The notes below the pieces were generated by a model that saw nothing but the letters and a program-made list of their open reading frames with translations, was not told where the DNA came from and searched no databases. Position numbers and translations under genes: made by a program. Source: Bacillota bacterium (GTDB lineage: Bacteria > Bacillota > Clostridia > Lachnospirales > Cellulosilyticaceae). Taken from it: a stretch of DNA of 61,822 nucleotides. The stretch spans positions 1 to 61,822 of the forward strand of contig JAEZJJ010000027.1 in NCBI GenBank assembly GCA_023436395.1, given 5' to 3'. Below, piece by piece: positions 9,177-18,162 of this stretch (position 1 is the stretch's first letter; each line of letters starts with the position of its first letter).

Positions 9177-11360
9177 GTGAAGGCCAAGAAATATACTTTT
9201 TTTGTTATTTTAGTTATTATTACAGGGTTATTATTATTAGCTTTATTTGGGGCACCTCATGTAAAAGGGGCCAAAGAAATGCGTTTTGGTATTGATATTA
9301 GAGGGGGCGTAGAAGCTATCTATGAACCAGTTGATTTAGATAGACAAGCTACCAATGATGAATTAAATGCAGCTAGAAGTGTCATTGAGACAAGATTAGA
9401 TACTAAAAATATATTAGACCGAGAAGTAACAATCGATAAGAAAAATGGTAGGATTATTGTAAGATTTCCATGGAAATCAGATGAGAAAGACTTTAATCCA
9501 GAACAAGCCATTTCTGAATTAGGAGAAACAGCTAGACTGACCTTTAGAGATAGTACAGGAAAGATCTATCTGGAAGGAAAAGATGTAAAGAGTAGTCGAG
9601 CTGTAGTAGATCCAAGTACGAATCAATATATGGTTGAGTTAGAGTTTAATACTGAAGGTGCAAAACTTTTTGAGGAAGCTACAGGTAGCCTCATAGGACA
9701 ACAACTCTTTATTTATATGGATGAGACCTATATTTCTTCACCTAGGGTAGATGAAAAGATTTCAGGTGGAAGCGCAGTTATTAATGGTACTTTTACAGTA
9801 GAAGAAGCACAGGATTTAGCAGACAAAATTAGCTCAGGTGCACTTCCTTTTTCTATGGCCGCTACTAGTCATAATATGATTAGCCCAAGCCTTGGAAGTG
9901 GGGCATTAAAAGTAATGATTATGGCAGGAATAACAGCCTTTATCCTGATTTGCCTATTTATGATGATTTATTATAGACTGCCAGGATTTATAAGCTGTAT
10001 TGCTTTAACTTTACAATTAGCAGTACAACTCCTTGCTTTATCAGTACCACAATTTACACTCACATTACCAGGTATTGCAGGTATTATTTTATCCTTAGGT
10101 ATGGGCGTAGATGCCAACGTTATTATTAATGAACGTATAGGGGAAGAGTTAAGATCAGGAAAATCCTTACCACTAGCCTTAAAGGCAGGTTATAGTAGAG
10201 CCTTTGCATCTTTGCTAGATGGCAATATTACTACAGCCATTGTAGCCATTATCTTAATGGCACTAGGTTCAGGAACAATGTTATCTTTTGGGTATACTTT
10301 ACTTGTAGGTATTATACTTAACTTTATTGCTGGCATTTATACGACTCATAAACTTTTACTTTCCTTGATTAATTTTAAAGCCTTTAGAAATCAAAAGCTT
10401 TATCATTTACCAAAAGAAAGAAAAACCATTCCTTTCTACAAGAAAAGATGGGGATTATATAGCATTTCTATCGTGTTAATAGTAATTGGTATTGGCAGCT
10501 GCTTTATCAATGGTGTGACCTTAGATACTACTTTTAAAGGTGGGGCAATGCTCACTTACACTTATACAGGAGATTTAAATGTAGAAGATGTTTCAAGGCT
10601 TGCAACAAGCACCTTAAATCGTAATGTGTCAGGTCAGATTACAGAAGACTTAGCTAATAAACAAAAGAAAATAGTATTAAGCCTAGCAGGCACAGATAGC
10701 TTAGATGCAAAGGATCAAATCAAATTAGATGAAGCTTTAAACAAGGCTTATCAAGCTAATGAATTAGACCTATCTGAATCCTATATGGTAGAACCATATA
10801 TTGGTAAAGAGACATTAGTGAGATCCGTATTATCATTGGTATTGGCACTCATTTTAATTGTTATTTACGTATGGGTTAGATTTAAGAAGATTGGTGGCTT
10901 ATCAGCAGGAGCAATGGCACTTGTTGCACTAGGACATGATATGTTGATTATTTTCTTTACTTTTGTTGTTCTTAGAATACCATTAGATAACAACTTTATT
11001 GCTGTAGCACTTACGATTATAGGATATTCTATTAATGATACAGTTGTTATCTATGACCGTATACGTGAAAATATGGCACTGAATAGTAAAGATATGGAAC
11101 GTCTAATGGATGAAAGTTTAACACAGACTTTGGCACGTTCCATTAACAGTAGCGTAACCACTTGTATTAGTGTTTTAATTATGTATATTTTTGCTTACAC
11201 TTATGGTATTGAATCTATTAAGGTATTTGCATTACCAATGATGATGGGTATTATAAGTGGATGTTTCTCTTCTGTATGTCTTGCAGGACCATTGTGGGTA
11301 TCATGGAAGAATAATAAAAAATTAAATAAAGGCATTGGGGCAAAAGTGGCTGCAAAATAG
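9177..11360 (+). CDS. secDF: Protein translocase subunit SecDF (fused)
   Basis: A ~727-residue fusion of SecD and SecF, the proton-motive-force-driven accessory subunit of Sec export. The SecD half has FGIDIRGGVEAIYEP, the P1 extracellular domain and GMGVDANVIINERI. The SecF half starts near residue 425 with TTFKGGAMLTYTY and ends with SINDTVVIYDRIRENM and the TTCISVLI helix. Twelve membrane helices are expected. An ATG at 9171 is only 2 bases from the AGGAGG at 9163-9168, while GTG at 9177 is 8 bases away, so I prefer 9177. A terminator follows. Confidence 0.95.
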   Translation: MKAKKYTFFVILVIITGLLLLALFGAPHVKGAKEMRFGIDIRGGVEAIYEPVDLDRQATNDELNAARSVIETRLDTKNILDREVTIDKKNGRIIVRFPWKSDEKDFNPEQAISELGETARLTFRDSTGKIYLEGKDVKSSRAVVDPSTNQYMVELEFNTEGAKLFEEATGSLIGQQLFIYMDETYISSPRVDEKISGGSAVINGTFTVEEAQDLADKISSGALPFSMAATSHNMISPSLGSGALKVMIMAGITAFILICLFMMIYYRLPGFISCIALTLQLAVQLLALSVPQFTLTLPGIAGIILSLGMGVDANVIINERIGEELRSGKSLPLALKAGYSRAFASLLDGNITTAIVAIILMALGSGTMLSFGYTLLVGIILNFIAGIYTTHKLLLSLINFKAFRNQKLYHLPKERKTIPFYKKRWGLYSISIVLIVIGIGSCFINGVTLDTTFKGGAMLTYTYTGDLNVEDVSRLATSTLNRNVSGQITEDLANKQKKIVLSLAGTDSLDAKDQIKLDEALNKAYQANELDLSESYMVEPYIGKETLVRSVLSLVLALILIVIYVWVRFKKIGGLSAGAMALVALGHDMLIIFFTFVVLRIPLDNNFIAVALTIIGYSINDTVVIYDRIRENMALNSKDMERLMDESLTQTLARSINSSVTTCISVLIMYIFAYTYGIESIKVFALPMMMGIISGCFSSVCLAGPLWVSWKNNKKLNKGIGAKVAAK

Positions 11361-11378
11361 TATGAAGAAGGTAGTAAG

Positions 11379-11412
11379 AAACAAGGTATAAGTCAAATTA
11401 TACCTTGTTTTT
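11379..11412 (+). terminator. Rho-independent terminator after secDF
   Basis: AAACAAGGTATAA and TTATACCTTGTTT form an extended hairpin ending in a T run. Confidence 0.9.
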
Positions 11413-11500
11413 CTGTATTTTTGTGTGGTTGTAGAGCTAGAAATATGGGGGTATAATAAGGAGATACTAAGTAAAAAATGATTGGGAAGGAGGAATAACG

Positions 11501-11806
11501 GTGGTAAAACATATTGTAATGTGGCAGGTAGCAGCTCATGAAATTCATGGGACTAAAGAAGAAGTGATGGATAAAATCAAAGTGCAATTAGAAGGATTAA
11601 AAGGACAAATTGTTGGCTTAATAGACATTGAAGTTGGAATCAATTTTAATGAATCATCAGCAGCTTATGATGTGGTACTCTATTCTACTTTTTTTGATAA
11701 GGCAGCTTTGGAATATTACCAAGGACATGAAAAACATTTAGAGATAGCCAATAACCTAGTAAGACAAGTGGCTACAAGTAGAGTTGTAGTAGATTATTGC
11801 GTATAA
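11501..11806 (+). CDS. Dabb (stress-responsive A/B barrel) domain protein
   Basis: A 101-residue single-domain ferredoxin-like protein. VKHIVMWQ at the start, the central YDVVLYSTFFDKAALEYYQG and the closing EHxxx-type segment (HEKHLEIANNLVRQV) match the Dabb family (PF07876). Members are dimeric and their biochemical roles vary. GTG at 11501 follows GGAGGAATAAC. It appears monocistronic, and no function can be set from context. Confidence 0.88.
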   Translation: MVKHIVMWQVAAHEIHGTKEEVMDKIKVQLEGLKGQIVGLIDIEVGINFNESSAAYDVVLYSTFFDKAALEYYQGHEKHLEIANNLVRQVATSRVVVDYCV

Positions 11807-11962
11807 TATACATTTTCATGAATAAGAATAAGGAGAAAAAAATGTTATAATAAGGCGTAAATTTACTGAAATAAGAGCCTTTTTTACATAAAGAATTAAC
11901 TTAATGTGGTTCATAAACAACATGTCCACATACATATTTAAAAAACGGCTTGTATTTTCAAG

Positions 11963-12051
11963 TTATACACAAGGTTATACACATTATCCACAGAATATGG
12001 ATAATTACATCTAGGATTATGTTAAGTATATGTTTATAAAGATGTGGATAA
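11963..12051. promoter_or_regulatory. Cluster of DnaA boxes
   Basis: Perfect matches to TTATNCACA occur at 11963-11971, 11975-11983 and 11984-11992 (the last is TTATCCACA), and a reverse-strand TTATCCACA at 12043-12051. A one-mismatch reverse box lies at 11996-12004. They sit in a 413-base gap (11807-12219) that otherwise holds AT-rich DNA and the promoter of the next gene. No dnaA, dnaN or other replication gene is near, so a DnaA-titration or DnaA-regulated promoter site is more likely than the chromosomal origin. Confidence 0.75.
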
Positions 12052-12137
12052 AGTCTAAAGATAAGTAATATCATAGGTTTCAGTATAATGAGTGTATTGT
12101 TTAAATTAATATAATATTAGGAAAATAAGAAAAGTTG

Positions 12138-12166
12138 TTGACTATTAATACAATTATATGTATAAT
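12138..12166 (+). promoter_or_regulatory. Sigma-A-type promoter of amino-acid importer
   Basis: TTGACT at 12138-12143 and TATAAT at 12161-12166 are separated by 17 bases and lie 54 bases upstream of the binding-protein start. Confidence 0.8.
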
Positions 12167-12219
12167 CATGCATAATATAAAGCATAAACAGTTTAAATCA
12201 TATAGAGGAGGATTATATA

Positions 12220-13056
12220 ATGAAACAAAGTAAGTTATTTAAAGTAGTAAGTTTGTTAGGTATAAGTGTGTTAACTATGGGGCTATTTGTTGGTTGTGGT
12301 AACTCAGCTACGAATACAACTAATGCTGATGTAGAAGCCGCTCAAACAACAGAGGCTAGTCCAGAAAATGGTACAGAACCAGTAGATGCTGATAATGTCA
12401 TTGTAATGGGAACCAATGCAGAATTTGAACCATTTGAATATCGTGATGGATTAGATATTGTAGGGTTTGATGTTGAGATAGCTAAAGCAGTTGCTAATAA
12501 ACTTGGCAAAGAGTTAAAAATTGAAGACATGGCATTTGATTCATTAATCATGGGTCTTAATAATGATAAAATGGATTTTATAGCAGCAGGTATGACAGCA
12601 ACTAAAGAACGTGCTCAGCAAGTTGATTTCTCAGAAAGCTATTTTAAATCTAAACAAGTTATTATTGTAAAAGCAGATAACACAGCAATTACTTCTGCAG
12701 ATGATTTAGTAGGCAAAACTGTAGGCGTACAACTTGGCACCACTGGTGATTTATTTGTAAGTGGAACAGAAGGGGTTACAGTTGTTCAAGTTAAAAAAGG
12801 AACACAAGCTGTAATGGATCTTCAAAATGGAAAGGTAGATGCAGTTGTTATTGATGAGGAACCAGCTAAAAAAATGACAGCAGGTAAAGAGGATGTAAAA
12901 ATCTTAGAAGTTCCTTTCATTGAAGAAGAATATGCTATAGCTGTTAAAAAAGGTAATACAGAACTTTTAAATACGATTAATGAAACAATCAAAGAATTAA
13001 AAGCTAACGGTGAATATGACAAAATCTACGAGCAATTCTTTGGAAAAACAGAGTAA
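12220..13056 (+). CDS. Polar amino-acid ABC transporter substrate-binding lipoprotein
   Basis: A 278-residue solute-binding protein of family 3 (SBP_bac_3). The lipobox is at FVGC (Cys26). EFEPFEYRDG, the GFDVEIAKAVANKLG segment, the AGMTATKERAQQVDFSESY region and the GVQLGTTGD hinge are standard for receptors of amino acids such as glutamine, cystine or arginine. The exact ligand cannot be read. A permease and ATPase follow, separated by a hairpin that would allow the receptor to be made in excess. Confidence 0.94.
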   Translation: MKQSKLFKVVSLLGISVLTMGLFVGCGNSATNTTNADVEAAQTTEASPENGTEPVDADNVIVMGTNAEFEPFEYRDGLDIVGFDVEIAKAVANKLGKELKIEDMAFDSLIMGLNNDKMDFIAAGMTATKERAQQVDFSESYFKSKQVIIVKADNTAITSADDLVGKTVGVQLGTTGDLFVSGTEGVTVVQVKKGTQAVMDLQNGKVDAVVIDEEPAKKMTAGKEDVKILEVPFIEEEYAIAVKKGNTELLNTINETIKELKANGEYDKIYEQFFGKTE

Positions 13057-13078
13057 TATATAAGAAAAAGAGTATAGA

Positions 13079-13125
13079 GAGTTGTTGCATGATAGAAGCC
13101 TACTAGGTGACTGCAACAACTCTTT
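13079..13125 (+). terminator. Intra-operon hairpin / partial terminator
   Basis: GAGTTGTTGCA and TGCAACAACTC are perfect arms followed by TTTTTTT. Placed between the receptor and permease genes, it fits the usual attenuation that gives more receptor than permease. Confidence 0.88.
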
Positions 13126-13226
13126 TTTTATTTTTAGGAAATTTATATTCGAAATTATTAGACTTAGCTTGAAAGTAATGCTATATTAGAAGAGATAACA
13201 TAACATTACAGAGAAGGTGGGGGAAT

Positions 13227-13967
13227 ATGGAAAATTTCTTAACCAATTTATTAGGAGAGCAAACCGCTTTATTTTATAAAACATTCATGGAACAAAGATA
13301 TTATATTGTCATTTGGGAAGGGCTTAAATGGACATTAGGGCTTACAGCCATTGCGCTAATAATCGGACTACTAATAGGTATATTTATAGCGTTAGTGCAA
13401 ATTAGTGTGCTACCTAAGAAGTCTGGGTTTTTAAGAAGCTCATGGTACTACATAGTAAAGTTTTTAAAGTGGATTACAAGAGTATATATTTACATAATTA
13501 GAGGTACACCATCTGTACTTCAAATTGTATTAATGTGGAACGTTGTTTTTGCAAATGCAACAATTGATCGTATTTGGGTTGGTGGCATTGCATTTGGTAT
13601 TAATAGTGGTGCCTATATGGCAGAACTTATCCGTGCAGGTATTCAAGGGATAGATAAGGGACAAATGGAAGCAGGTCGATCTCTGGGACTTGGCTACGGA
13701 CAAACCATGAGACATATTATTTTGCCACAGGCCTTTATTCAGATGTTACCAGCTTTAGTTAGCGAGTTTATTATCTTAATTAAGGAAACAGCTATTATAG
13801 GATTTATTGGTGGTCTTGACTTAATGAAAGCTCAAGATATTATTATGAGCCGTACCTATAATGCGTTACAGCCACTATTAATTGTGGGTGTATGCTATTT
13901 TATTATTACAAGCTTGCTAACAGTGTTTATGAGGCAAATAGAGAGAAAGGTTAACGTGAGCAAATAG
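13227..13967 (+). CDS. Polar amino-acid ABC transporter permease
   Basis: A 246-residue membrane permease of the HisM/GlnP type. The EAA loop is present (EAGRSLGLGYGQTMRHIILP), with about five membrane helices. Near residues 85-100 IIRGTPSVLQIVL is the typical RGTPxLvQ segment of amino-acid permeases. GAAGGTGGGGG precedes ATG. It is followed 13 bases later by its ATPase. Confidence 0.94.
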   Translation: MENFLTNLLGEQTALFYKTFMEQRYYIVIWEGLKWTLGLTAIALIIGLLIGIFIALVQISVLPKKSGFLRSSWYYIVKFLKWITRVYIYIIRGTPSVLQIVLMWNVVFANATIDRIWVGGIAFGINSGAYMAELIRAGIQGIDKGQMEAGRSLGLGYGQTMRHIILPQAFIQMLPALVSEFIILIKETAIIGFIGGLDLMKAQDIIMSRTYNALQPLLIVGVCYFIITSLLTVFMRQIERKVNVSK

Positions 13968-13980
13968 GGAGGGCTGAAAA

Positions 13981-14703
13981 ATGATTAAGGTAGTAGACTT
14001 ACATAAAAGTTTCGGAAATTTGAAAGTGTTACAGGGGATTAATGACTCTATTAGCAAGGGTGAGGTAGTTGTAATTATTGGTCCGTCTGGTTCAGGAAAA
14101 TCTACATATTTGAGATGTATTAATCAAATGGAAGAAGCAACAAGTGGGAAAATTCTAGTAGATGAAGTTGACATTACTAATCCTAAGGTAGATATTAATG
14201 AAATACGTCAGAAAATAGGAATGGTGTTCCAGCATTTTAACCTTTTCCCTCATATGACAGTGCTTGATAATATTACATTAGCACCTATGAAGATTAAGAA
14301 GATGGAGAAGAAAGAAGCTGAGAAATTAGCATATAGCCTCTTAGAAAAAGTAGGACTAGGAGAAAAAGCGAATGAGTATCCTAATAAATTATCTGGTGGA
14401 CAAAAGCAAAGAATTGCTATTGCAAGAGCCCTAGCCATGAAACCAGAAGTTATGCTTTTCGATGAACCTACATCTGCTCTAGACCCTGAAATGGTTAAGG
14501 AAGTATTAGCAGTTATTAAGGAGCTGGCTGATGAAGGAATGACTATGATGATTGTCACTCATGAAATGGGATTTGCTAAAGAAGTAGGTACAAGACTTTT
14601 ATTTATGGATCAAGGCAAAATTATTGAGGAAGGTGTTCCTAAAGAGATATTTGAGGCACCAAAAGAAGAGAGAACAAAACTTTTCCTAAGTAAGGTATTA
14701 TAG
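13981..14703 (+). CDS. Polar amino-acid ABC transporter ATP-binding protein
   Basis: A 240-residue GlnQ/HisP-type ATPase. The Walker A is GPSGSGKST (residues ~35-43), Q-loop in VFQHFNLFPHMT, signature LSGGQKQR, Walker B VMLFDEPTSALDPE and switch His in VTHEMGFA. It energises uptake together with the preceding permease and receptor. All ATP-site motifs are intact. Confidence 0.96.
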   Translation: MIKVVDLHKSFGNLKVLQGINDSISKGEVVVIIGPSGSGKSTYLRCINQMEEATSGKILVDEVDITNPKVDINEIRQKIGMVFQHFNLFPHMTVLDNITLAPMKIKKMEKKEAEKLAYSLLEKVGLGEKANEYPNKLSGGQKQRIAIARALAMKPEVMLFDEPTSALDPEMVKEVLAVIKELADEGMTMMIVTHEMGFAKEVGTRLLFMDQGKIIEEGVPKEIFEAPKEERTKLFLSKVL

Positions 14704-14717
14704 GAAACTAAAAATTA

Positions 14718-14762
14718 AAAAGGGTATGTTTAGAAGGAGAAGCTTTTAAATGTACCCTTTTG
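14718..14762 (+). terminator. Probable terminator of importer operon
   Basis: AAAAGGGTA and TACCCTTTT are the outer arms of a hairpin with a partly mismatched upper stem. The T tract is short. Confidence 0.65.
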
Positions 14763-14806
14763 TAATAGAGAAAAATAGTTTTCCAGAAACTTATTGAATA
14801 ATAATG

Positions 14807-14826
14807 ATAATTATTGCATAATTATT
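14807..14826 (+). promoter_or_regulatory. Candidate LytTR binding direct repeats
   Basis: ATAATTATT occurs twice, at 14807-14815 and 14818-14826, giving an 11-base period on one helix face. LytTR regulators bind such direct repeats, and the LytTR gene starts 41 bases downstream. Autoregulation is inferred. Confidence 0.35.
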
Positions 14827-14866
14827 CACAGAGTGATATATTAAAGGAGAGTTAGGAGGGGACAGC

Positions 14867-15313
14867 TTGAAATTTATTTTGGAACAATCAGATGAATGGT
14901 CAGAGGTAGAAATTAGAGTAAGATGTGGGCAAATTGATAAACCATTAGAAAAATTAATAGACCAGATTAGACTTTATGGTTTTTCTGTTATAGGGGAAAA
15001 GGATGGAGAAACTTTTTCAGTTAATTTGGAGCATATCTTTTATTTTGAAGCTGTAGATAATCGTACCTATGTCTATTGTGAAAATAATGTTTATGAGTGT
15101 AAACAAAAGCTTTATGAGCTAGAGGAAAGATTGGAAGCTATGAATTTTCAGCGCATTAGCCGCTCCTGTATTCTTAATATTTATAAGTTAATGAGTATTA
15201 GAACCTTACTATATGGACGTATGGAAGTAACCTTAGAAAATGGCGAGAAACTCATTGTGAATCGTCATTATGCAGAAGTTTTAAGACAAAAAATAGAAGA
15301 GCAGGGGGTGTAA
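14867..15313 (+). CDS. LytTR family DNA-binding regulator
   Basis: A 148-residue protein. The C-terminal ~100 residues are a LytTR domain (EHIFYFEAVDNRTYVYC, FQRISRSCILNIYKL, and LIVNRHYAEVL at the end). There is no receiver domain, so it belongs to the short LytTR class paired with a DUF3021 membrane protein, usually as an inhibitor or activator pair controlling a membrane or transport operon. TTG at 14867 follows AGGAGGGGA. It is separated from the DUF3021 gene by two bases. Confidence 0.9.
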   Translation: MKFILEQSDEWSEVEIRVRCGQIDKPLEKLIDQIRLYGFSVIGEKDGETFSVNLEHIFYFEAVDNRTYVYCENNVYECKQKLYELEERLEAMNFQRISRSCILNIYKLMSIRTLLYGRMEVTLENGEKLIVNRHYAEVLRQKIEEQGV

Positions 15314-15315
15314 AG

Positions 15316-15726
15316 ATGAATAAGTTTAAGCAATATATGGTCATAGATTGTTATGCTTTTACTGTCGTTGTATTATTTAACGCCCTTTTACAAAGATTAG
15401 GCATGGCTGAAGAAGCTCCTATGTCCTATTGTCTCTATATGTTCATAGCTAGTAGTATAATAGCACTATTGATGTTTATAACAGATCTAATTATAGGAGA
15501 AAGAGAAAAATTAAAGAAGATTTTCCATGTATTAGATGTTGTAATTCCTGTTTTACTTATGACTATGTTACAAAATAAATTTCGCTTAGGGTTTAAAGAA
15601 ATCATCATTACAGGCGTTTTTAGTTTGATTGCTTATGGTATTGTTTGTTTAATGATGTACTTAAGTTGGCGAGAAAGTGATATAAAACTCAATGAGAATA
15701 TACAAAGAATGCGAAATAGAAAGTAA
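15316..15726 (+). CDS. DUF3021 family membrane protein
   Basis: A 136-residue protein with four hydrophobic segments at about residues 10-30, 38-57, 72-88 and 95-118, matching DUF3021. It lies directly behind the LytTR gene with GGGGGTG as its ribosome site. DUF3021 proteins are thought to hold or modulate their LytTR partner at the membrane. Confidence 0.85.
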   Translation: MNKFKQYMVIDCYAFTVVVLFNALLQRLGMAEEAPMSYCLYMFIASSIIALLMFITDLIIGEREKLKKIFHVLDVVIPVLLMTMLQNKFRLGFKEIIITGVFSLIAYGIVCLMMYLSWRESDIKLNENIQRMRNRK

Positions 15727-15831
15727 AAGTGCATTTCAATGAGTATTTTGTGCATCTAACTTATTAATTGCACACAAATAATAATAAACCTCTTATACTG
15801 AAAGCAAATAAAACAGTAGGGGGATATTAAA

Positions 15832-17166
15832 ATGTTAGAGATTATTTTATTAATAGGATTATTAGGTGCGGAAATAGGTTTAGGGATTTTAAGTTTAAAG
15901 AAAGACATATCATTTAAAACTTTAAAGGCTCAGGTGAGGTTAGGAGAGTTGTTAGTATTTATTTTACTTATTTTAAGCCCTATCATAAGTTGGAATTTTA
16001 GATGGTATGGCGTAGGGGTGGTACTTGTACTACAAGTAGCAATTGCTCTCTTTAAGGCGATGAAAAGTAAAAAGAACCCTATTATTACCCGAGGGAGACT
16101 TATAGGAAAACTACTTTTAAAGGGAAGCTTGTTTGTATTTATCTTAATACCAGCATGGGTATTCCCAGAACGTAGAGGTTTAATGCCTACCGGAGATTAT
16201 GGGGTTAAAACAGCAAGCTATACATGGGCTGATTTATCAAGAGATGAGACTTTTACACCAGAAAAGGACCAGAGAAAGATCACAGTCGAATTTTGGTATC
16301 CTACAAAGGATAGACAGAGCATCGAAAAGGCAGAAAGTATATTCCCTTTAGTTATATTTTCTCATGGGGCCTTTGGTATAAAAGCAAGTAATACTTCTAC
16401 TTATGAGGAACTAGCAAGTCATGGTTATGTGGTATGTAGTATTGATCACACCTATCATTCCTTCTATACAGAGCAAGTAGAGGGTAAGGTTATTCTCATT
16501 AATCAAGGATTTTTGAACGAGGTCAATCATTTTATACTAGAAAATCAAGGAGAAGTGAATCAAGAAAAGTATGATGTTATTCAAGGCTGGCTTAAACTTC
16601 GCGTACAAGATATGACTTTTTGCTTAAATCAAATTAAAGCATTTGTGCAAGAGCCAAATAATGAAGAAGTCTTTTCAATGATAGACTTAAATAATATTGG
16701 ACTTATGGGGCATTCTTTAGGAGGAGCAACTGCAGCTGCTGTAGGTCGTCAAATGCAAGATATAAAGGCGGTAGCTGTAATAGATGGTACCATGCTAGGT
16801 GAGAAGATAGGAATTAAAGATGGGATAGAACAAGTTACTACAGAGCCCTATCCTATTCCACTACTTAACTTTTATAATGGAGAGTCTTATGAAGAGATTA
16901 AAAAAATTAAAGCTATTTACCCCAATACCATAGCATCTGCTAGTCAAAAAGAGTCTTATCAAATAGCGATTACAAATGCAAGTCATATGAACTTTACTGA
17001 TTTACCTCTTATATCACCAGTATTAGCAAAAGCATTAGGAACGGGAACAGCTAATTCTAAGAGTTGTATGGAAGAAGTGAATAGCAGAATACTTACTTTT
17101 TTTGATGGTTATTTAAAAGGGAAAGCAATTTATTTACCTAAGGAAGAGGTTATAACAATTAAATAG
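15832..17166 (+). CDS. Membrane-anchored alpha/beta hydrolase (PAF-acetylhydrolase-like)
   Basis: A 444-residue protein. Four hydrophobic segments occupy the first ~115 residues. The catalytic domain then shows the oxyanion region PLVIFSHGAFG, the nucleophile elbow GHSLGGATAA and a late His in the ASHMNFTDLP segment, an arrangement seen in PAF acetylhydrolase isoform II and dienelactone-hydrolase-like enzymes. An ester or acyl substrate is likely, but its identity is not readable. It lies between the LytTR pair and an AraC gene that could regulate it. Confidence 0.85.
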   Translation: MLEIILLIGLLGAEIGLGILSLKKDISFKTLKAQVRLGELLVFILLILSPIISWNFRWYGVGVVLVLQVAIALFKAMKSKKNPIITRGRLIGKLLLKGSLFVFILIPAWVFPERRGLMPTGDYGVKTASYTWADLSRDETFTPEKDQRKITVEFWYPTKDRQSIEKAESIFPLVIFSHGAFGIKASNTSTYEELASHGYVVCSIDHTYHSFYTEQVEGKVILINQGFLNEVNHFILENQGEVNQEKYDVIQGWLKLRVQDMTFCLNQIKAFVQEPNNEEVFSMIDLNNIGLMGHSLGGATAAAVGRQMQDIKAVAVIDGTMLGEKIGIKDGIEQVTTEPYPIPLLNFYNGESYEEIKKIKAIYPNTIASASQKESYQIAITNASHMNFTDLPLISPVLAKALGTGTANSKSCMEEVNSRILTFFDGYLKGKAIYLPKEEVITIK

Positions 17167-17206
17167 GATGTAAATAGTAATTGATTTAAAGAAGGGAGAA
17201 AGTACA

Positions 17207-18067
17207 ATGGATGAGTTTGAGCAGATTAAAGCTTTAGTTGGGAAAGGTGTGACAAAAGAAGAGTTACGATATGTTGACTGTTATGTGCACGACAAGATAG
17301 GACTATTTATTCCAAGTATGGGAGCTTGTCAATATGCTGCGAGGCCTAATCATACTCATCCAGCCTATATGTTTGTTGTTTACTTTTCTGAGGGAGTAAC
17401 CTCTATAGGAAGTATGAAGCCTAAAGAAAATTATTATAGAGCGATAGGACTATCCCCTAATATACCCCATGAAGATACAGAAAATCAGCAGTATTATTGC
17501 ATTTTGATAGAAAAGGAATATTTTGAGCAACAGTACCAAATGTATGGTGGTAAAAGTCCTTGTTTTAATCCTATAGAATTTTTGGTATGCCAGGATATTT
17601 TAAAAACTTTAAATATGTTTATCTTTGAAATAGGTAAGCATATGCAGAATGCAGAGATTACACTAGAGGCACAGATGACATTAATTACTCACTGGCTTAT
17701 CAGAAGTATAATAGGAGAGAACTATGATATGCGCTCTATATCCTCTCATTATGCGGTGGCACGAGCGCAGCATTATATAGAACAACATTTTAATAAGGCC
17801 ATTACAATTAAGCAACTGGCAGAGTTAGGAAATATGTCCACTTCAAATTTTAATCGTATTTTTAAGAAAGAATTACATATCACGCCTTTTGAATATCTTA
17901 TAGAAACACGTATAGAAAAAGCGAAAAACCTACTTAGAAGGCAAAACTTACCTATCACTGAAATAGCCATGAGGTGTGGTTTTGGTAGTAGTGCTCACTT
18001 TTCTTCAAAATTTAGTGAATTAATAGGGGTAACACCCTCTGAATATAGAAAAGGCTATGGGTTATAA
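17207..18067 (+). CDS. AraC family transcriptional regulator
   Basis: A 286-residue protein with an N-terminal cupin-like sensing region (PNHTHPAYMFVVYF) and a C-terminal double helix-turn-helix (residues ~185-285). Helix signatures are ITIKQLAELGNMSTSNFNR and ITEIAMRCGFGSSAHFSSKF, followed by GVTPSEYRKG. GAAGGGAG precedes ATG. The effector is unknown; neighbouring genes are candidates for control. Confidence 0.93.
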   Translation: MDEFEQIKALVGKGVTKEELRYVDCYVHDKIGLFIPSMGACQYAARPNHTHPAYMFVVYFSEGVTSIGSMKPKENYYRAIGLSPNIPHEDTENQQYYCILIEKEYFEQQYQMYGGKSPCFNPIEFLVCQDILKTLNMFIFEIGKHMQNAEITLEAQMTLITHWLIRSIIGENYDMRSISSHYAVARAQHYIEQHFNKAITIKQLAELGNMSTSNFNRIFKKELHITPFEYLIETRIEKAKNLLRRQNLPITEIAMRCGFGSSAHFSSKFSELIGVTPSEYRKGYGL

Positions 18068-18162
18068 AAGAGTAGTTTTGTGATAAAAATTGCACGTATT
18101 TTGAAAGTATATTTTTTCTTTTGTACGTATAATAGTCCTATCATTTTTTTGGAGGGATACAT

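Noticed and set aside
11963..12051. Chromosomal replication origin
   Set aside because: DnaA boxes are dense, but dnaA, dnaN, gyr or rpmH are not adjacent, and no long AT-rich 13-mer array was seen beside them.
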